Positions 41,685-53,092 of a DNA stretch of 64,000 bases are shown one piece after another. Positions within the stretch are counted from its first letter, which is position 1. Each line of letters begins with the position of its first letter. Below the pieces are notes generated by a model that did no database searches, was not told where the DNA came from, and saw nothing but the letters and a program-made list of their open reading frames with translations. Origin of the DNA: Saussurea involucrata (lineage: Eukaryota > Streptophyta > Magnoliopsida > Asterales > Asteraceae); contig CM066317.1 in assembly GCA_033807775.1 (NCBI GenBank), positions 37,513,870 through 37,577,869 on the forward strand, given 5' to 3'. Both the position numbers and the translations under genes were made by a program.

Positions 41685-43764
41685 ATGTCGGTAGAGCCTG
41701 CGAGTTCTATTGAAGATCTCAACGATCTTAGAAGTTTGTCAAAAATCCCTGCGGGGATTACATTTGTTAAAGCAGGTCAAATCCGACCTGATTCATGTCC
41801 CGATAGGTTTGTGGTCATTTACGAATACCCTTTTAAGATAGGATTCGAATGGCCTTACTCGCCTTTGGCCAAGGCCTTTATGACCGAGTTCGACTTAGCA
41901 CCGGCCCAGTTAATGCCCCAATTCTGGAGGGTAATACAGGTGATCGAACGCCTCACTGAATAATGGGAATCTCCCATGAATGTGCGCGATCTTCTCTTGG
42001 CTTATCAAGTCAAGAAAGATAAATGTCATCTCTATAGTTTGTTTTCTAGGTATAAGGGCGATCGAACCTTAGTCTTACAGACCACTGTAAACGATCGTAA
42101 GTGGAAGACTATGTATGCGCTTGTGCATAAGTCGACTCTCGATTCTGAGAGCAACTGGATTAGGGCTGGTTGGAATACGTCTGGTGAGATTTCGTAGTTT
42201 CATTGCCGTACGTCGTTTGTAATTTTTTGACTGATTTCTAACCTGTTTTTATGTGTCAACAACTATAAAATTCGAAGACGTGAAGCCTTACGCTAACTCT
42301 CAAGCGAAGGTTGACGCATTTCTAGAGTTTAGCACTGTCGAGCGATCGTTTGTCACCCGACATTTGGCAGACGACGACGAAGATCTGGTATACCTAGGAG
42401 AGAATCTGGGAGAGAAAGCAGAGGAAGAAGAGGAGACAGAGGAGGAAGAGTCGAGGGGAGAAGAAGAGATGACTGGTAAGTGTACCTTCTAATTGCTCGG
42501 CTATGATCTTTTTATGTTCGTCGCGTAACATTTCTCTCTTATCTGCTTCTAGGCGAATCTCAGATGAACGTGCCGACGATCTCAACTAAAAGAGCAGCTC
42601 AACTCGAGCTCGTCCGTAAGGGTAAGGAGAAGAGACTAAAGGCCTCGACAACTGAATCGGGGGCTTTACCGAAGATGAGGACGACGATCCCGAGGGAACT
42701 GTCTTCGAAGGTTGATGACTCGTCGAGAGTCTTTACGCCTGAGAAGGCGAAGGTCGCATCGTCTTTGAAGACGAAGACGTCTTCTATTGCGATTGTTGTG
42801 ACACTCGTTAGTTCTATGCCACCGGCGAAAAAGGCGAAGTCGGTGAAGTCCCCCACTACCACGTCGATCCCTTCGTCGGCCGACAAGGGCAAGGAGCATG
42901 CGACGGGAGTCGCTAAAGTCACGGAGGTTAACTTTACGTTGCCTCCGGACTTTATGATCGATAACGTCCTCTCCGGGACGGATTTGTTTCCTCATCTGGG
43001 GAAGTATTTGCTCCCTTCTTTCAGAGAGTGTTTTGAGGGATTCCCAATCGAGGAGACGGGATCCCATGTAGCCGGTCTGGCGTTCCTTGTAAGTTTTTCT
43101 TTCAAAATTTGCGTTTCGATGTTTTCTTAGCTTCTGTCGAATGTTTATCAACAGTTTCTTTTGTGTTTTAAAGGCGTTTCAATCTTCTCTTGCACTGCGT
43201 GCGGAGACAGAGAAGATCAAGGGTTTGGTGTCTCCTGCTCATGAGAGGGGGAACGCAGCATTGGCCAGGGCGAACGTCGTCGTAGTGCGTGAAGAGGCTA
43301 TGTCCAAACAGCTCGACGAGGCCAAAAAAGAGTTGGAGGTCGTCGGTCATGCGAAGGACGATGCGAACCGTCGTCTAAAGCAGTCTTTGTCTTTGATCGA
43401 CGGTCAAAGAGATGAGCTAAACAAGATGAGGGAGTCCTTGGTCGCGAAGGAGAGGGAAGTTGAGGATTCCAAGGCCAAGGTGGTCAGTTTGGAGACGGAA
43501 GTGGGAAAGCTAAAAGACGAGGCCGTGTCTACCTTTGCCCTGGCTCGATTGACCGCTCGTGCTGCCATAATGAGGCAACACGTGTCGGGAAAGAACCCTC
43601 TAGCCCTGGCGTCGGTCGAGCTTGCTTACTTCTTGCAAGAGGTCGGGTCTACAAGAGATCTCGACTCCGATGACGAGAAGGAAGTCGAAGAGGAAGAGGT
43701 GGATGAAGGCTCCAAGGTCGAGGCCTCGGGTAAAGATGCGGCCGACACTCCTCCTCATCCTTAG
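41685..43764 (+). pseudogene. TV antisense gene, four exons (stop in exon 1)
   Basis: Exons about 41685-42183, 42267-42475, 42553-43088 and 43174-43764. Exon 1 has the conserved domain but a TAA at 41961-41963 where TZ has Lys (TEKWESPMN). The exon-2 acceptor is changed: TZ reads GGCAG before CTATAAAG, TV reads CAACAA, so splicing of intron 1 may fail. Exon 3 contains KAKVASSLKTKTSS and ends PHLGKYLLPSF. Exon 4 is an uninterrupted 196-residue coiled coil (AETEKIKGLV to AAIMRQHVSGK) with acidic tail ending DTPPHP. Closest relative is TZ. Confidence 0.82.
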
Positions 43765-44305
43765 GATAAATTTTATAATTTTTGTTTTCATGCTTGATCG
43801 TTGGCGATCGAGTTATTTGATGTAATGGTCGATCTAATGAATGAAATTTTTGTTTTGCGTATCTATATGTTTCATAAGTAAACACAACGTTTAATTGAGA
43901 ATTTCAATCGTGGAAGAAAACATGCGACTTAAGCATCCATTGTGACATAATGATTGAGACATAAGTCATACATTTGAATCGTATTGATAAACACAAATAT
44001 ATGGAATCGATGTGTTTATTCAGAACACACAAATTTTTCCAAATCTGGAAACTTAGATCGAATGGTCGTTTAGAACTTACGATCGTACAGATAAATCATA
44101 CGAGATCCTTGGTTTGTGCATCCCTGCGATAAACGGGTTATTGACCTGATTACTTATGTCTTGCGATTTTGCGAGATTAAAGTCGTATAGACTTTACGAT
44201 GTCATGTGATCTGTGATAAAACAATGTCAGAGGTTGGTCGTTGGCTTGCCAATGACCCTCCGATGCTTAAGTTAGTAATCGTCATGGAAAAAATCGTGTG
44301 AGAAA
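43765..44305. other. TV intergenic stretch with palindrome
   Basis: Non-coding. Imperfect palindrome GGTCGTTGG-CTTG-CCAATGACC at 44236-44257 followed by CTCCGATGCTTAAGTTAGTAATCG. It separates the 3' ends of the converging antisense gene and pol. Confidence 0.7.
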
Positions 44306-46655
44306 AGGAAAAGGACTTAAAAGGAATACCTTTTGCCCAGGGGCCGGTGGCAACTTGCCGACAATATCCATACCCCACCTCATGAAGGGCCATGGGATCA
44401 GTGTTGAATGTAAGGGTTCAGATGGCTTATGAGACGTACCTGAATGTCGTTGACAAGGATCACAATTCTGCACGTACCTTACGGCGTCTTGTCGTAGTGT
44501 CGGCCAAAAGTAACCTTATCGAGAGATACGATTAGCCAGACTACGACCTCCTGAGTGATTGCCACACTCGCCATCGTGCATTTCTTGGAGGATTTTCTGG
44601 ATTTGATTCTTACTGACGACGCATCTCAGGTTTAAGCATGTCGATGATCGTCGATAGAGTCTATCCCCGATCATGACATACCTGGACTCCTTGAACTTGA
44701 TCTTTCGAGCTTCCATCTTGTCTTCTGGGAGTTGGTCGTGCACAAGAAAATTTCGAATGTCGTACGACCAATCATCTTCTTGCTCTTCGATCTGGACGAC
44801 CTCGTCATTTTCAATGGACGACGTCGCTAGATGGATTAGAGGAATACTGTCGAATACTGGTTCGACTAGAGCGGATCCAAGATTTGCCAAAGCGTCGGCT
44901 TGAGTATTTTGATCCCCCGGAATCTGTTCAATAGAAAATGATTTGAATTTTTCTGATTTTTCTTTTGTACGCTGTCATTTTTGAATCTTTGGCCGCGAAT
45001 TCTCCATTCATTTGGTTCACGACCAGAAGAGAATCGCTTCTGACATACAGCAAAGCTGCCCCCAAGTCGTAGGCCATATCCATTCCCAAGATCAAGGCTT
45101 CGTATTCAGCTTCGTTGTTGGTGGCTTTGAAATCGCACCGCACGGAATACACCATCTTGCCCCCCTGTGGCGACTTTAAGATGACGCCAAGTCCTGATCC
45201 TCTGACAATGGATGACCCATCGACCTGTAAGGTCCAAGGTACGGCGTCGTGAGTCGCCACAGTAAACACTTCGAGCTCTGCATCTTTGCCCAACTCAGGA
45301 CTAAAGTCGGCGATAAAATCAGCTAGAGCTTGCGATTTGATCGCTGTCTTGGGCTTGAAATCGATGTCGTAACTGCTGAGATATATGCTCCATTTCGCCA
45401 ATCGACCTGTCAACTCAGGTTTTCTCAAGACAGAATAGTAGATTGGCAGTTGCTGCTTTTCATCTTCCCGTGTCAGGATGTCACTTACTGCATTTGGACT
45501 AACAGCTAAATACAGCTGCAAGGTCTCATGATCGTGAGGCTTCGACAGCAAGGGTGGTGACGTAATGTACTCTTTTAATTTTTGTAGAGCTTGTTCATGG
45601 TCATCGGTCCAATCGAAGCCTTTGTTTTTCCTGAGGACATTGTAAAATAAATGACATCTGTCTGAGGATCGAGAGATAAACCTGTTCAAAGATGATACTC
45701 GACCAGCGAGCTTTTGGACCTCCTTGAAATTTCTCGGAGACTTAATCTTCATAATGGCTTTGATCTGGTCGGGATTAGCTTCGATTCCCCAACGAGTGAT
45801 CATGTAACCCAAGAATTTCCCGGCACTGACGCCAAAGGAACACTTCGTCGGATTGAGCTTCATGCTATACCTCCGATAGATGTCGAACGACTGTCTCAGA
45901 TGCTTGACGTGGTCGACAGCTTGCTTTGACTTAACGAGCATGTCGTCGATGTTCACTTCCATCGTGTCGCCGAGATGGTCTTTGAACATCTTATTCACCA
46001 GACGTTGGTAGGTAGAACCTGCATTGTTTAGTCCGAAAGGCATAACTTTATAACAGTAAATACCTCGATCTATCATGAACGCAGTTTTCTTCTTGTCATT
46101 GACTTGCATCAGGATCTGATTGTACCCAGAATAAGCATCCATGAATGTTAGTAATTCATGCCCTGCTGTCGCGTCGACCATGGCGTCGATATGTGGCAAC
46201 GGAAATGGGTCTTTTGGACAAGCTTTGTTGAGATCTGTGAAGTCGATATAGACTTTCCACTTGCCATTTTTCTTCTTCACGACCACGACATTCGCAAGCC
46301 AAACAAGATATTTTACTTCTCGAATTTTCCCCATCTTGAGGAGGTTGTCGACTTCGTCATTTATCACCTTATTCCTTTCAGGAGAAATTTTTTTGCGCTT
46401 TTGCTTAATAGGTTTGAACGATGGGTCGACATCGAGCTTATGGGAAATGCGCCAGGGTCTATACCGACCATATCGTCATGCGACCAGGCAAAACAATTGG
46501 CATACTCCTGCAAGGATTTTCTGGTTAGGCTTGCTCTGATCCAGGATGATTTCCTCCAGGCGATAATCGTCCACTATCGCAGGAGAATCCTGCGCATTCT
46601 CAAGCTTCTCATGCATTTGGGCAGCGGTTTGATCTGGGTTTCCGTTACCTGCCAT
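44306..46655 (-). pseudogene. pol: TV pol: RT, RNase H, partial integrase
   Basis: Begins with about 22 gag residues (MAGNGNPDQTAAQMHEKLEN) joined to the protease-RT linker (LEEIILDQSKP), so gag and protease are deleted. Frameshifts around 46490-46430 and a TGA precede the 479-codon frame 46367-44928. RT shows KKKNGKWKVYIDFTDLNKAC, LTFMDAYSGYNQI and NIDDMLVKS in place of the usual YIDD (AAC at 45953-45951). A stretch of about 50 residues is missing in frame between QLPIYYS and VLRKPEL. RNase H follows (LQVDGSS, ATNNEAEYEAL, VRSDSLLVVNQ). After a break, integrase HHCC zinc region (MHDGECGNHSGG, CDPCQRH) and GMDIVGKLPPAPGQK, where homology stops just past the first catalytic Asp. Not functional. 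Confidence 0.88.
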
Positions 46656-46756
46656 TTTCCTGAAACAGAAAACAGGGGAAACTACAAGAAACCGTTAGTA
46701 GGACGCACGTTTGTCGAAGATTTTCTCTAGATGGGGCCCCACGGTGGGTGCCAAAC
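46656..46756 (-). promoter_or_regulatory. TV leader: PBS, branchpoint and acceptor-like site
   Basis: PBS with one change (TGGCACCCACCGTGGGGC, 46753-46736). TACTAAC at 46700-46694, CTGTTTCAG with AG at 46661-46660. Confidence 0.62.
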
Positions 46757-47556
46757 TGTTAATGCCAAAAATCGTCCAGAAGGATAACTTAAGGTTGATG
46801 GTGGAGCTTAACAACTAAAGAAAGGAATCTTTCGACAAAACAGTGCGTTAAAGACAGAAAATCGTAATGGAGACAAGGATTTTGGTTACGCGGGAAAAAC
46901 CTCAACGAGGAAAAAACCCGTGGACGACTGTGGAAGTCGTCGCTGCACTATGATCGCCAAACAGGGGCGATGTCCTTTGTTTCAGGTGTCGAGGATACAG
47001 TGATTACAATACAGATGAAAGAAAATACTTTAAATGTAAAGTAACAAGTGTTTGGAATGTAAAAACAAGTGTAGCGTGTGCGAAGACTGTAGGTCGAGAG
47101 TGTAAGTCGTGCATCGAGAGCGATCCCTTGAGATAGATTTCTTTGCTTCGGATGTTCTTGAGTACGCAGTGTGATTCCAAAATTCGATGATCTGCCAATG
47201 ATGACTTTGCCTTCATATTTATAGTCTTCGAATGCATTTAATGACTCCATGAATTACTATTGTAACGGTCGCACCGATCTCTGTTGTTTAATGTTCATAA
47301 TTGCTTTGTCGATTTCGTCCGTTGGCCATAAATGTCGTTTGACCTGTATTAAATGAGGAAAATATAACAGAAGAATCGTATGTTAGTTGGTCGAGGTCGT
47401 GTGTTTCTACACGACGGTCGAGGTCGAGAGGTACGTTCGACTTTGGCTTTGGTCAAAGAGAAAAATGCTTATGATTTGACTTGTGTTAGGGAGAAGTGTA
47501 ATAAATGTTCTTAGTGCTTTGGTCGTAGTCGAGACTGGTGAAATTTTGCCCAAACA
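46757..47556 (-). repeat. TV 5' LTR (LTR f)
   Basis: 800 bp, TGTTAATGCCAAAAATCGTCC...AAATTTTGCCCAAACA. Subfamily partner of LTR c and the TZ LTRs. Right flank GACAT. Confidence 0.9.
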
Positions 47557-47677
47557 GACATATGTAAAACTTTTGGAAGGTTTAGTATGTCATACCTGAG
47601 TGTCATTGACGGGCGTTTACGAACCTGGTGACGTTTATCGTCGACTGTTATTGGAGAATTACTTCTGTCGTGGGGTC
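47557..47677 (-). pseudogene. pol: TY integrase zinc-region fragment (right of TV)
   Basis: 121 bp aligning with 44400-44520 of TV (shared TACCTGAGTGTCATTGAC versus TACCTGAATGTCGTTGAC), the integrase HHCC neighbourhood. It is the coding-upstream continuation of 32238-32522. Ends GGGTC at G1's LTR. Confidence 0.6.
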
Positions 47678-48946
47678 TGTTAATGCCAAAAATCACATTA
47701 TAGTGCAAAAAATCGAACTAAACTGTCTTATGCCAAAAACTGTATAAAAAATACGATTTAAGGTTTGGTTTCGGACCTTATCAACTAAAGATTGAACCAT
47801 ATAAATAAACAAGGAAAATAACGAAGAAAATGTAGACGAAACAAGAGATTTTGGTGACGCGGAAAACCCCAAAACGAGGGAAAAAACCGCGGTCGACTGT
47901 GTTAGAGTCGACAGTGCACTATGGTCGCCAATCAGGGGCGATAATCCTTGTGTTACAGACGATTTGTGTACAATAATTTACAATTATAGAAAAAGTAAAC
48001 TTAATCATGTGTAAAAGTCGTGTATCGTGCGTAAATCGTGCGAAATAAGCTGTTGTCGTGCGGTCTGAACTGTCGTCGTCAGGTGGTTCGAACTGTCGTC
48101 GTGCGATACTTGCGTGTTCGAATGCCTTGTAGTATTGAAGGAAAAATGTAGAAGTGAGTGTAAGTAGCTCTATCTATTCCCCTTTTGCTCGAAGGTGGAG
48201 CAGCCTTTTTATAGCTTTCGCTGGTCCTTAAATGTGCTTTAATGGTTCGCCTTTGTAACCGCTATCGACATTAAATGCGCTTTGATGATTGGCTTTGTAA
48301 CTGATGTCGAGTCTTTAATGTCATAATGGCTTGTAGACTTGCATTAATGAACAAAAGAAACGACTATTGACCATTAATGGTTAGTGTAATCATAAGACCG
48401 TCTTAAGTTCTGGACGTCGGTCTTATGGAGTATACGACCATCGCCGAAATATAAGACCATTTTTGTAAGACCTTATCTTAATATAAGAATGATCTTATGA
48501 AAATGTCGTAAGACTAGGTCGTAAGACCAAGATGATGATGTTGCAGGACCAGGTCACAGGACTAGGATGTCAGGATGATGCCGTCGCAGGACCAGAGCGA
48601 TATAAGACCGATGACAGGAGACTGTCGACGTAAGACTGACGAGTCGTAACTGGCGACGCATAACTGGCGACATAAGACTAGCGACGTAAGACTAATGACA
48701 TAAGACTAGTGGCATAAGACTAGTGGCATGTGACGTACGATGTGAAACATGCGACACGTGACGTGCGATTACGAGATGTAAAGGCACTATCTTGAATGAC
48801 TATTGACGCAAGATGTCTTTTAATAATCAACTATCGTATGTCGGGGATATGGCAATAATGGGTATTATCCTTGTCGGTTGACGGTATGACTGTTGTAGGT
48901 GTCAAGGTCCATGGGTCAAGTCGAGGGTGTGATTTTTTACCCAAAC
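47678..48946 (-). repeat. G1 3' LTR (LTR g)
   Basis: 1,269 bp, TGTTAATGCCAAAAATCAC...TTTTTTACCCAAACA, longer than Tat LTRs because of a run of short units of the type GACATAAGACTAGTGGCATA (about 48500-48760). A duplicated GGTTCGAACTGTCGTCGT-type stretch is also present near 48060-48100. Confidence 0.85.
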
Positions 48947-49359
48947 AGTTAGCCCCCCGAGATTTGAATTTCAGATCTCGTACCAAAGTAAAATGTGTTT
49001 CTACGGAGACGTGTCACTTTTGCTAATTGGATCATTTAGAAGAAAATCGACTTTGGTCAGCTAAAACCGTGAGACCAGTCGATAGTGTTACGTAAGTTGC
49101 GACGATCGAAAGATGATCTTTTAATGCACAAGATACTTGTGGTATTCATCCACTAATATGAAGGATGAAAAATTAACGACGATCGTAAGACGATCTTAAA
49201 ATATAAGGAGCTGGTGATGATCGTAGGACGATCTTTATCAAAATGAGACATATGGATCGGGAGTCAATCGTAAGACGATTGGGCCGAAATAAAGCTTGGC
49301 GATGATCATAGACTGATCGAACCAGGATAAAATTTAAGAACCTTGCGATACAGTCGTTA
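48947..49359 (-). repeat. G1 interior: PPT side and GATCGTAAGACGATC repeats
   Basis: PPT-like GTTAGCCCCCCGAGATTTG at the edge, then AT-rich DNA with repeated hairpin-capable GATCGTAAGACGATC words. Reverse complement of 14411-14786 in G0. Confidence 0.65.
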
Positions 49360-49770
49360 AAGACTTATGTTCTGGTGTTCTAAGCTGATACGATCGTTAT
49401 AGACTTGTGATCTGGCATTCAGAACCGATGTAGTCGTTATAGACATATGATCTGGCGTTCATAGCCGATGTGGTCCTGTGATCTGGTGTTTACATCCGGT
49501 ATGGTCGTTAGACACCTGTGATCTGGTGTTTACAACCAATATGGTCGTTAGAGACCTATGATCTGGCGTTTACAGTCGGTATGGTCGTTAGAGACCTATG
49601 ATCTGGTGTTTACAACCGATATGGTCGTTAGAGACCTATGATCCGGCGTTTACAGCCGGTATGGTCGTTAGAGACCTATGATCTGGTGTTTACAACCGAT
49701 ATGGTCGTTAGAGACCTATGATCTGGCGTTTACAGCCGATACGGTCGTTAGATACCTATGTTACGTTGGG
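49360..49770. repeat. G1 interior: 40-bp tandem repeat with 80-bp alternation
   Basis: About ten 40-bp units (GTCGTTAGAGACCTATGATC followed by TGGNGTTTACANCCG). From about 49480 the units strictly alternate GGTGTTTACAACCGATATGG and GGCGTTTACAGCCGGTATGG, a two-unit higher-order repeat. Confidence 0.88.
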
Positions 49771-50400
49771 TAAGTTTTGCTTTAGCGGTAATCAGTAAAT
49801 TTTTTACCTTACTTGTGATTATACGGTTAATCTTGCGACTTGCCTTTATTGGCAATCCTGAGATTAAAACGTGCGAGTCGCATTTATTGGCGACTTTTGC
49901 GTTTTGACATGCGTCTTACCATGACTGGTGATTGTGAGATTCAATGTACAAGTCGTCTTTATTGAAGACGTATGTCATGACTAGCGATCATGAGATTTCA
50001 ACATGCGAGTCACTTTTATTGGCGACCGAGAATTTTAACCTATGTTTGCCATGACTGGCGATCATGAGATTAAAAAGGTGAGTCGTCTCTTATCGACGAC
50101 TATAAATCGTAACCTGCGTTTGCCATGACTGGCGATCATAAGATTTAAAATACGAGTCGTCTTTTATCGACGACTATAAATCGTAACCTGCGTTTGCCAT
50201 GACTGGCGATCATAAGATTTAAAATATGAGTTGTCTCTTATCGACGACTATAAATCGTAACATGCGATGTAAGTCCTAGAGACTTTTGTTTCTCACGATA
50301 TAAATCGTAAGACTTGCGTTTTAAGCCGTAGAGGCTTTCATTTCTCACGATGTAAATCGTAAGACCTGTATTTATATGATCTTGCAAGCCTGCAATGAAA
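49771..50400. repeat. G1 interior: degenerate and 74-bp tandem repeats
   Basis: First degenerate units with GTCGCATTTATTGGCGAC-like hairpins, then about three good 74-bp units (GTCGTCTTTTATCGACGACTA, TAACCTGCGTTTGCCATGAC) between about 50040 and 50270, then two TCACGATATAAATCGTAAGAC units. Mirrors 3812-4521 of G0. Confidence 0.8.
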
Positions 50401-50850
50401 AATCGAGGGTGGTCGTTGGTTTGACCAATGATCTTTTGATGCTTAAATCAACATTTATATGTTAGATCATAATAATTGAACGAGGAGAATATACTTAGAG
50501 TTGTTATATAGAGTTGTTATACCATATTTCATCCAAGTGGGATGTCACAGTTACCGTAACTTGGAGTCGATAAGCGCCTTTTTCCAAGGACTTTTGAAAT
50601 CAAAATATTGTGTTTTCTATTTTGTGACGGGCGTTCCGAGCCCCCGAGTCCCTCGGATGATGCGATACATGCGATACATTGACTAAGCATTTTTTTATCA
50701 GTGTCTTCCAACTCCGCTTGGATCTTCGTCGCGTGGTCAAGACTTGAAGTCGACAAGTAGAAAACGAAGATCTACATAAGAGGAAACGTTAGTAATACGA
50801 TGTTTATTTCGAAGGAAATCCTTAGTTGGGTCCCACGGATGGCGCCAAAC
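50401..50850 (-). other. G1 gag-side remnant, palindrome, leader and PBS
   Basis: Degenerate palindrome at 50411-50433 (GGTCGTTGG-N5-CCAATGATC). A 75-codon minus frame 50756-50529 starts where gag would start; it has no gag motif I recognise and may be a chance frame. The leader keeps TACTAAC (50794-50788) and a TAG acceptor at 50773-50772. PBS TGGCGCCATCCGTGGGAC at 50847-50830. Confidence 0.55.
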
Positions 50851-51480
50851 TGTTAATGCCAAAAATCGCACTAAAGTGCAAAAAATCGCACTAAACTGTC
50901 TTATGCAGAAAATTGTATAAAAAATACCATTTAAGGTTTGGTTTCGGACCTTATCAACTAAAGATTGAACCATAGATATAAACAACAAAAATAACGAAGA
51001 AAATGTAGACGAAACAAGTGATTTTGGTGACGCGGAAAACCCAAAAACGAGGGAAAAAACCGCGGTCGACTGTGTTAGAGACGATAGTGCACTATGGTAG
51101 CCAATCAGGGGCGATAATCCTTGTGTTACAGGTGATTTGTGTACAATAAGTTATAATTATAGAAAAAGTAAACTTAATCGTGTGTAAAAGTCGTGTGTCG
51201 TGCGTAAATCGTGCGAAATAAGCTGTTGTCGTACGGTCTGAACTGTCGTCATCAGGTGGTTCGAACTGTCGTCGTGCGATACTTGCGTGTTCGAATGACT
51301 TGCAGTATTGAGAGAAAAATGTAGAAGTGAGTGTAAGTAGCTCTGTCTGTTCCCCTTTTGCTCGAAGGTGGAACAGCCTTTTTATAGCTTTCGCTGGTCC
51401 TTAAATGTGCTTTAATGGTTCGCTTTTGTAACCGCTGTCGACATTAAATGCGCTTTGATGATTGGAGTTGTAACTGCTGT
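50851..51480 (-). repeat. G1 5' LTR, truncated (LTR h)
   Basis: First 630 bp of a G-type LTR, matching LTR g. Stops at GTAACTGCTGT where TU's LTR begins with intact TGTTAATGCC. Confidence 0.82.
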
Positions 51481-51661
51481 TGTTAATGCCAAAAATCGCA
51501 CCAAAGGGACAACTTAAGGTCGATGTGGACTTAAACAACTAAAGAAAGAATCTTTCGACGAGACGTGCGATGATAAATAAAATAAAGAAACAAGGGATTT
51601 GATGACGCAGGAAAAACCTCAATCGAGGAAAAAACCTGCGGACGACAAGGGATGTCGTCGC
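51481..51661 (-). repeat. TU 3' LTR fragment (LTR i)
   Basis: 181 bp, starts TGTTAATGCCAAAAATCGC and is nearly identical to the first 181 bp of the next LTR (51662 onwards). Cut at TGTCGTCGC. Confidence 0.75.
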
Positions 51662-53092
51662 TGTTAATGCCAAAAATCGCACCAAAGGGACAACTTAAGG
51701 TCGATGTGGACTTAAACAACTAAAAAAAGAATCTTTCGACGAGACATGCGGCGAGGATAAAAAATAAAGAAACAAGGGATTTGATGACGCAAGAAAAACC
51801 TCAAACGAGGAAAAAACCCGCGGACGACAGTGGGTGTCGTCGCTATACTATGGTCGCCAATCAGGGGTGATGTCCTTGGTACTGGCGTCGGTCGTACAAC
51901 GATTACAGTACATATAAAGGAAATGCTTCGAAATGTAAAGTACAGGTGTTTGAACGTAAAAACAGGTGTTTGTCGTGTGCGAAACAGAGCATGAACTGCT
52001 GGTCGAAAGCTGATGACGTGCGTCGAGAGCTATTCTTCGAGAGAAATCTCTTTGCTTTTGTTGTTCTTGAGTTCGGTGAGTGATTCTGGTCTCCAGTACT
52101 TGATTTGAGTGTTCTTCTTTGTGAGTTCGGGTGCGTTTTCTCTGCTGTTAGATGATGTTAGCCGATGTATGCTAGGATCTTTCGACGAGACGTGCGATGA
52201 GGGAAAAACTAAACGAGACAAGGGATTTGATGACGTAGGAAAAACCTCAAGCGAGGAAAAAACCTGCGGACAACAATGGGTGTCGTCGCTGCACTATGAT
52301 CGCCAATCAGGGGCGACGTCCTTGGTACTGGCGTCGGTCGTACGATGATTACAATACAAATGAAGGAACTACTTCGAAATGTAAAGTACAAGTGTTTGAA
52401 TGTAAAAACAGGTGTTTATCGTGTGTGAATACAAAGTGTGAACTTCTGGTGGAGGGCTATTTATCGTGCATCGAGAGCGATACTTGAGCTTTCCCTCGAG
52501 TGTTCTTGAGTTCGCAGTAGGGTTCTGGCTTTCAGTACTTGATCTCCAGAATTTGAATGTTATTTGCTATGAGTTTGGATGATTTTCTCTGCTGTTTGGT
52601 GATGTTCGCTAATGTATATTCGATGTTAACTGATGTCCCTTGATGTGAAGACTTAGCTTGGTATTTATAGTCTTCGTGCCATTGATTAGCTCCATTAATG
52701 ATTTGATCAACGGCTACAACGGCTGGACACGATCGCCGAGATGAATGTTCATAATACTCTTCGTCCGTTACGGTTATCGATCATTAATGGTTGCATCGGT
52801 TATGTCCGTTGCTTTTTATTGACTTTGACTCCTGCATTAAACACATAACAAACGTAACAGTAAAGGTTAACGTTAGTTTTGGTCGAAGGTGCAATGATCT
52901 TACTCGACGGTCGTACGGGACGGGCGATGCTATGGCCGTGCGTCATGGTAGACGTACGACTTACCTTTTACGGGAGACGACGGATGTTTTCTGGGTTCTT
53001 GTCGAGACCTTATCTTAATACAAGATTTGGATTATAGCGTGCGTATTACCTGCTCTGGTCGTGGTCGTACGATGTGATTTTTTGCCCAAACA
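51662..53092 (-). repeat. TS 3' LTR with internal 446-bp duplication (LTR j/k)
   Basis: 1,431 bp against 985 bp in LTR l. Position about 52170 falls at LTR coordinate about 509 and the sequence then jumps back to coordinate about 68 (AGGATCTTTCGACGAGACG), repeating most of the first half before ending TTTTTTGCCCAAACA. Explained by one unequal exchange inside the LTR. Confidence 0.75.

Larger units (their letters stand above)
32523..47556 (-). mobile_element. TV: gypsy/Tat-like element with pol, containing nested TW
   Basis: Outer limits LTR c (32523) and LTR f (to 47556), with flanks GACGT (32518-32522) and GACAT (47557-47561), a one-mismatch 5-bp duplication. TY integrase homology continues on both sides. 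After removing TW the body holds the antisense gene (41685-43764), palindrome, pol on the minus strand and PBS. It is the only Tat copy here with RT-RNase H, but gag-protease is deleted. Confidence 0.75.
47678..51480 (-). mobile_element. G1: non-autonomous LTR element with tandem-repeat interior
   Basis: 3' LTR 47678-48946, interior 48947-50850, 5' LTR from 50851 (cut at 51480 by TU). It has PPT, PBS, leader motifs and palindrome like the Tat copies, but no gag, pol or antisense gene. The interior is built from 40-bp and 74-bp repeat arrays, so it must depend on a helper element. Confidence 0.8.
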
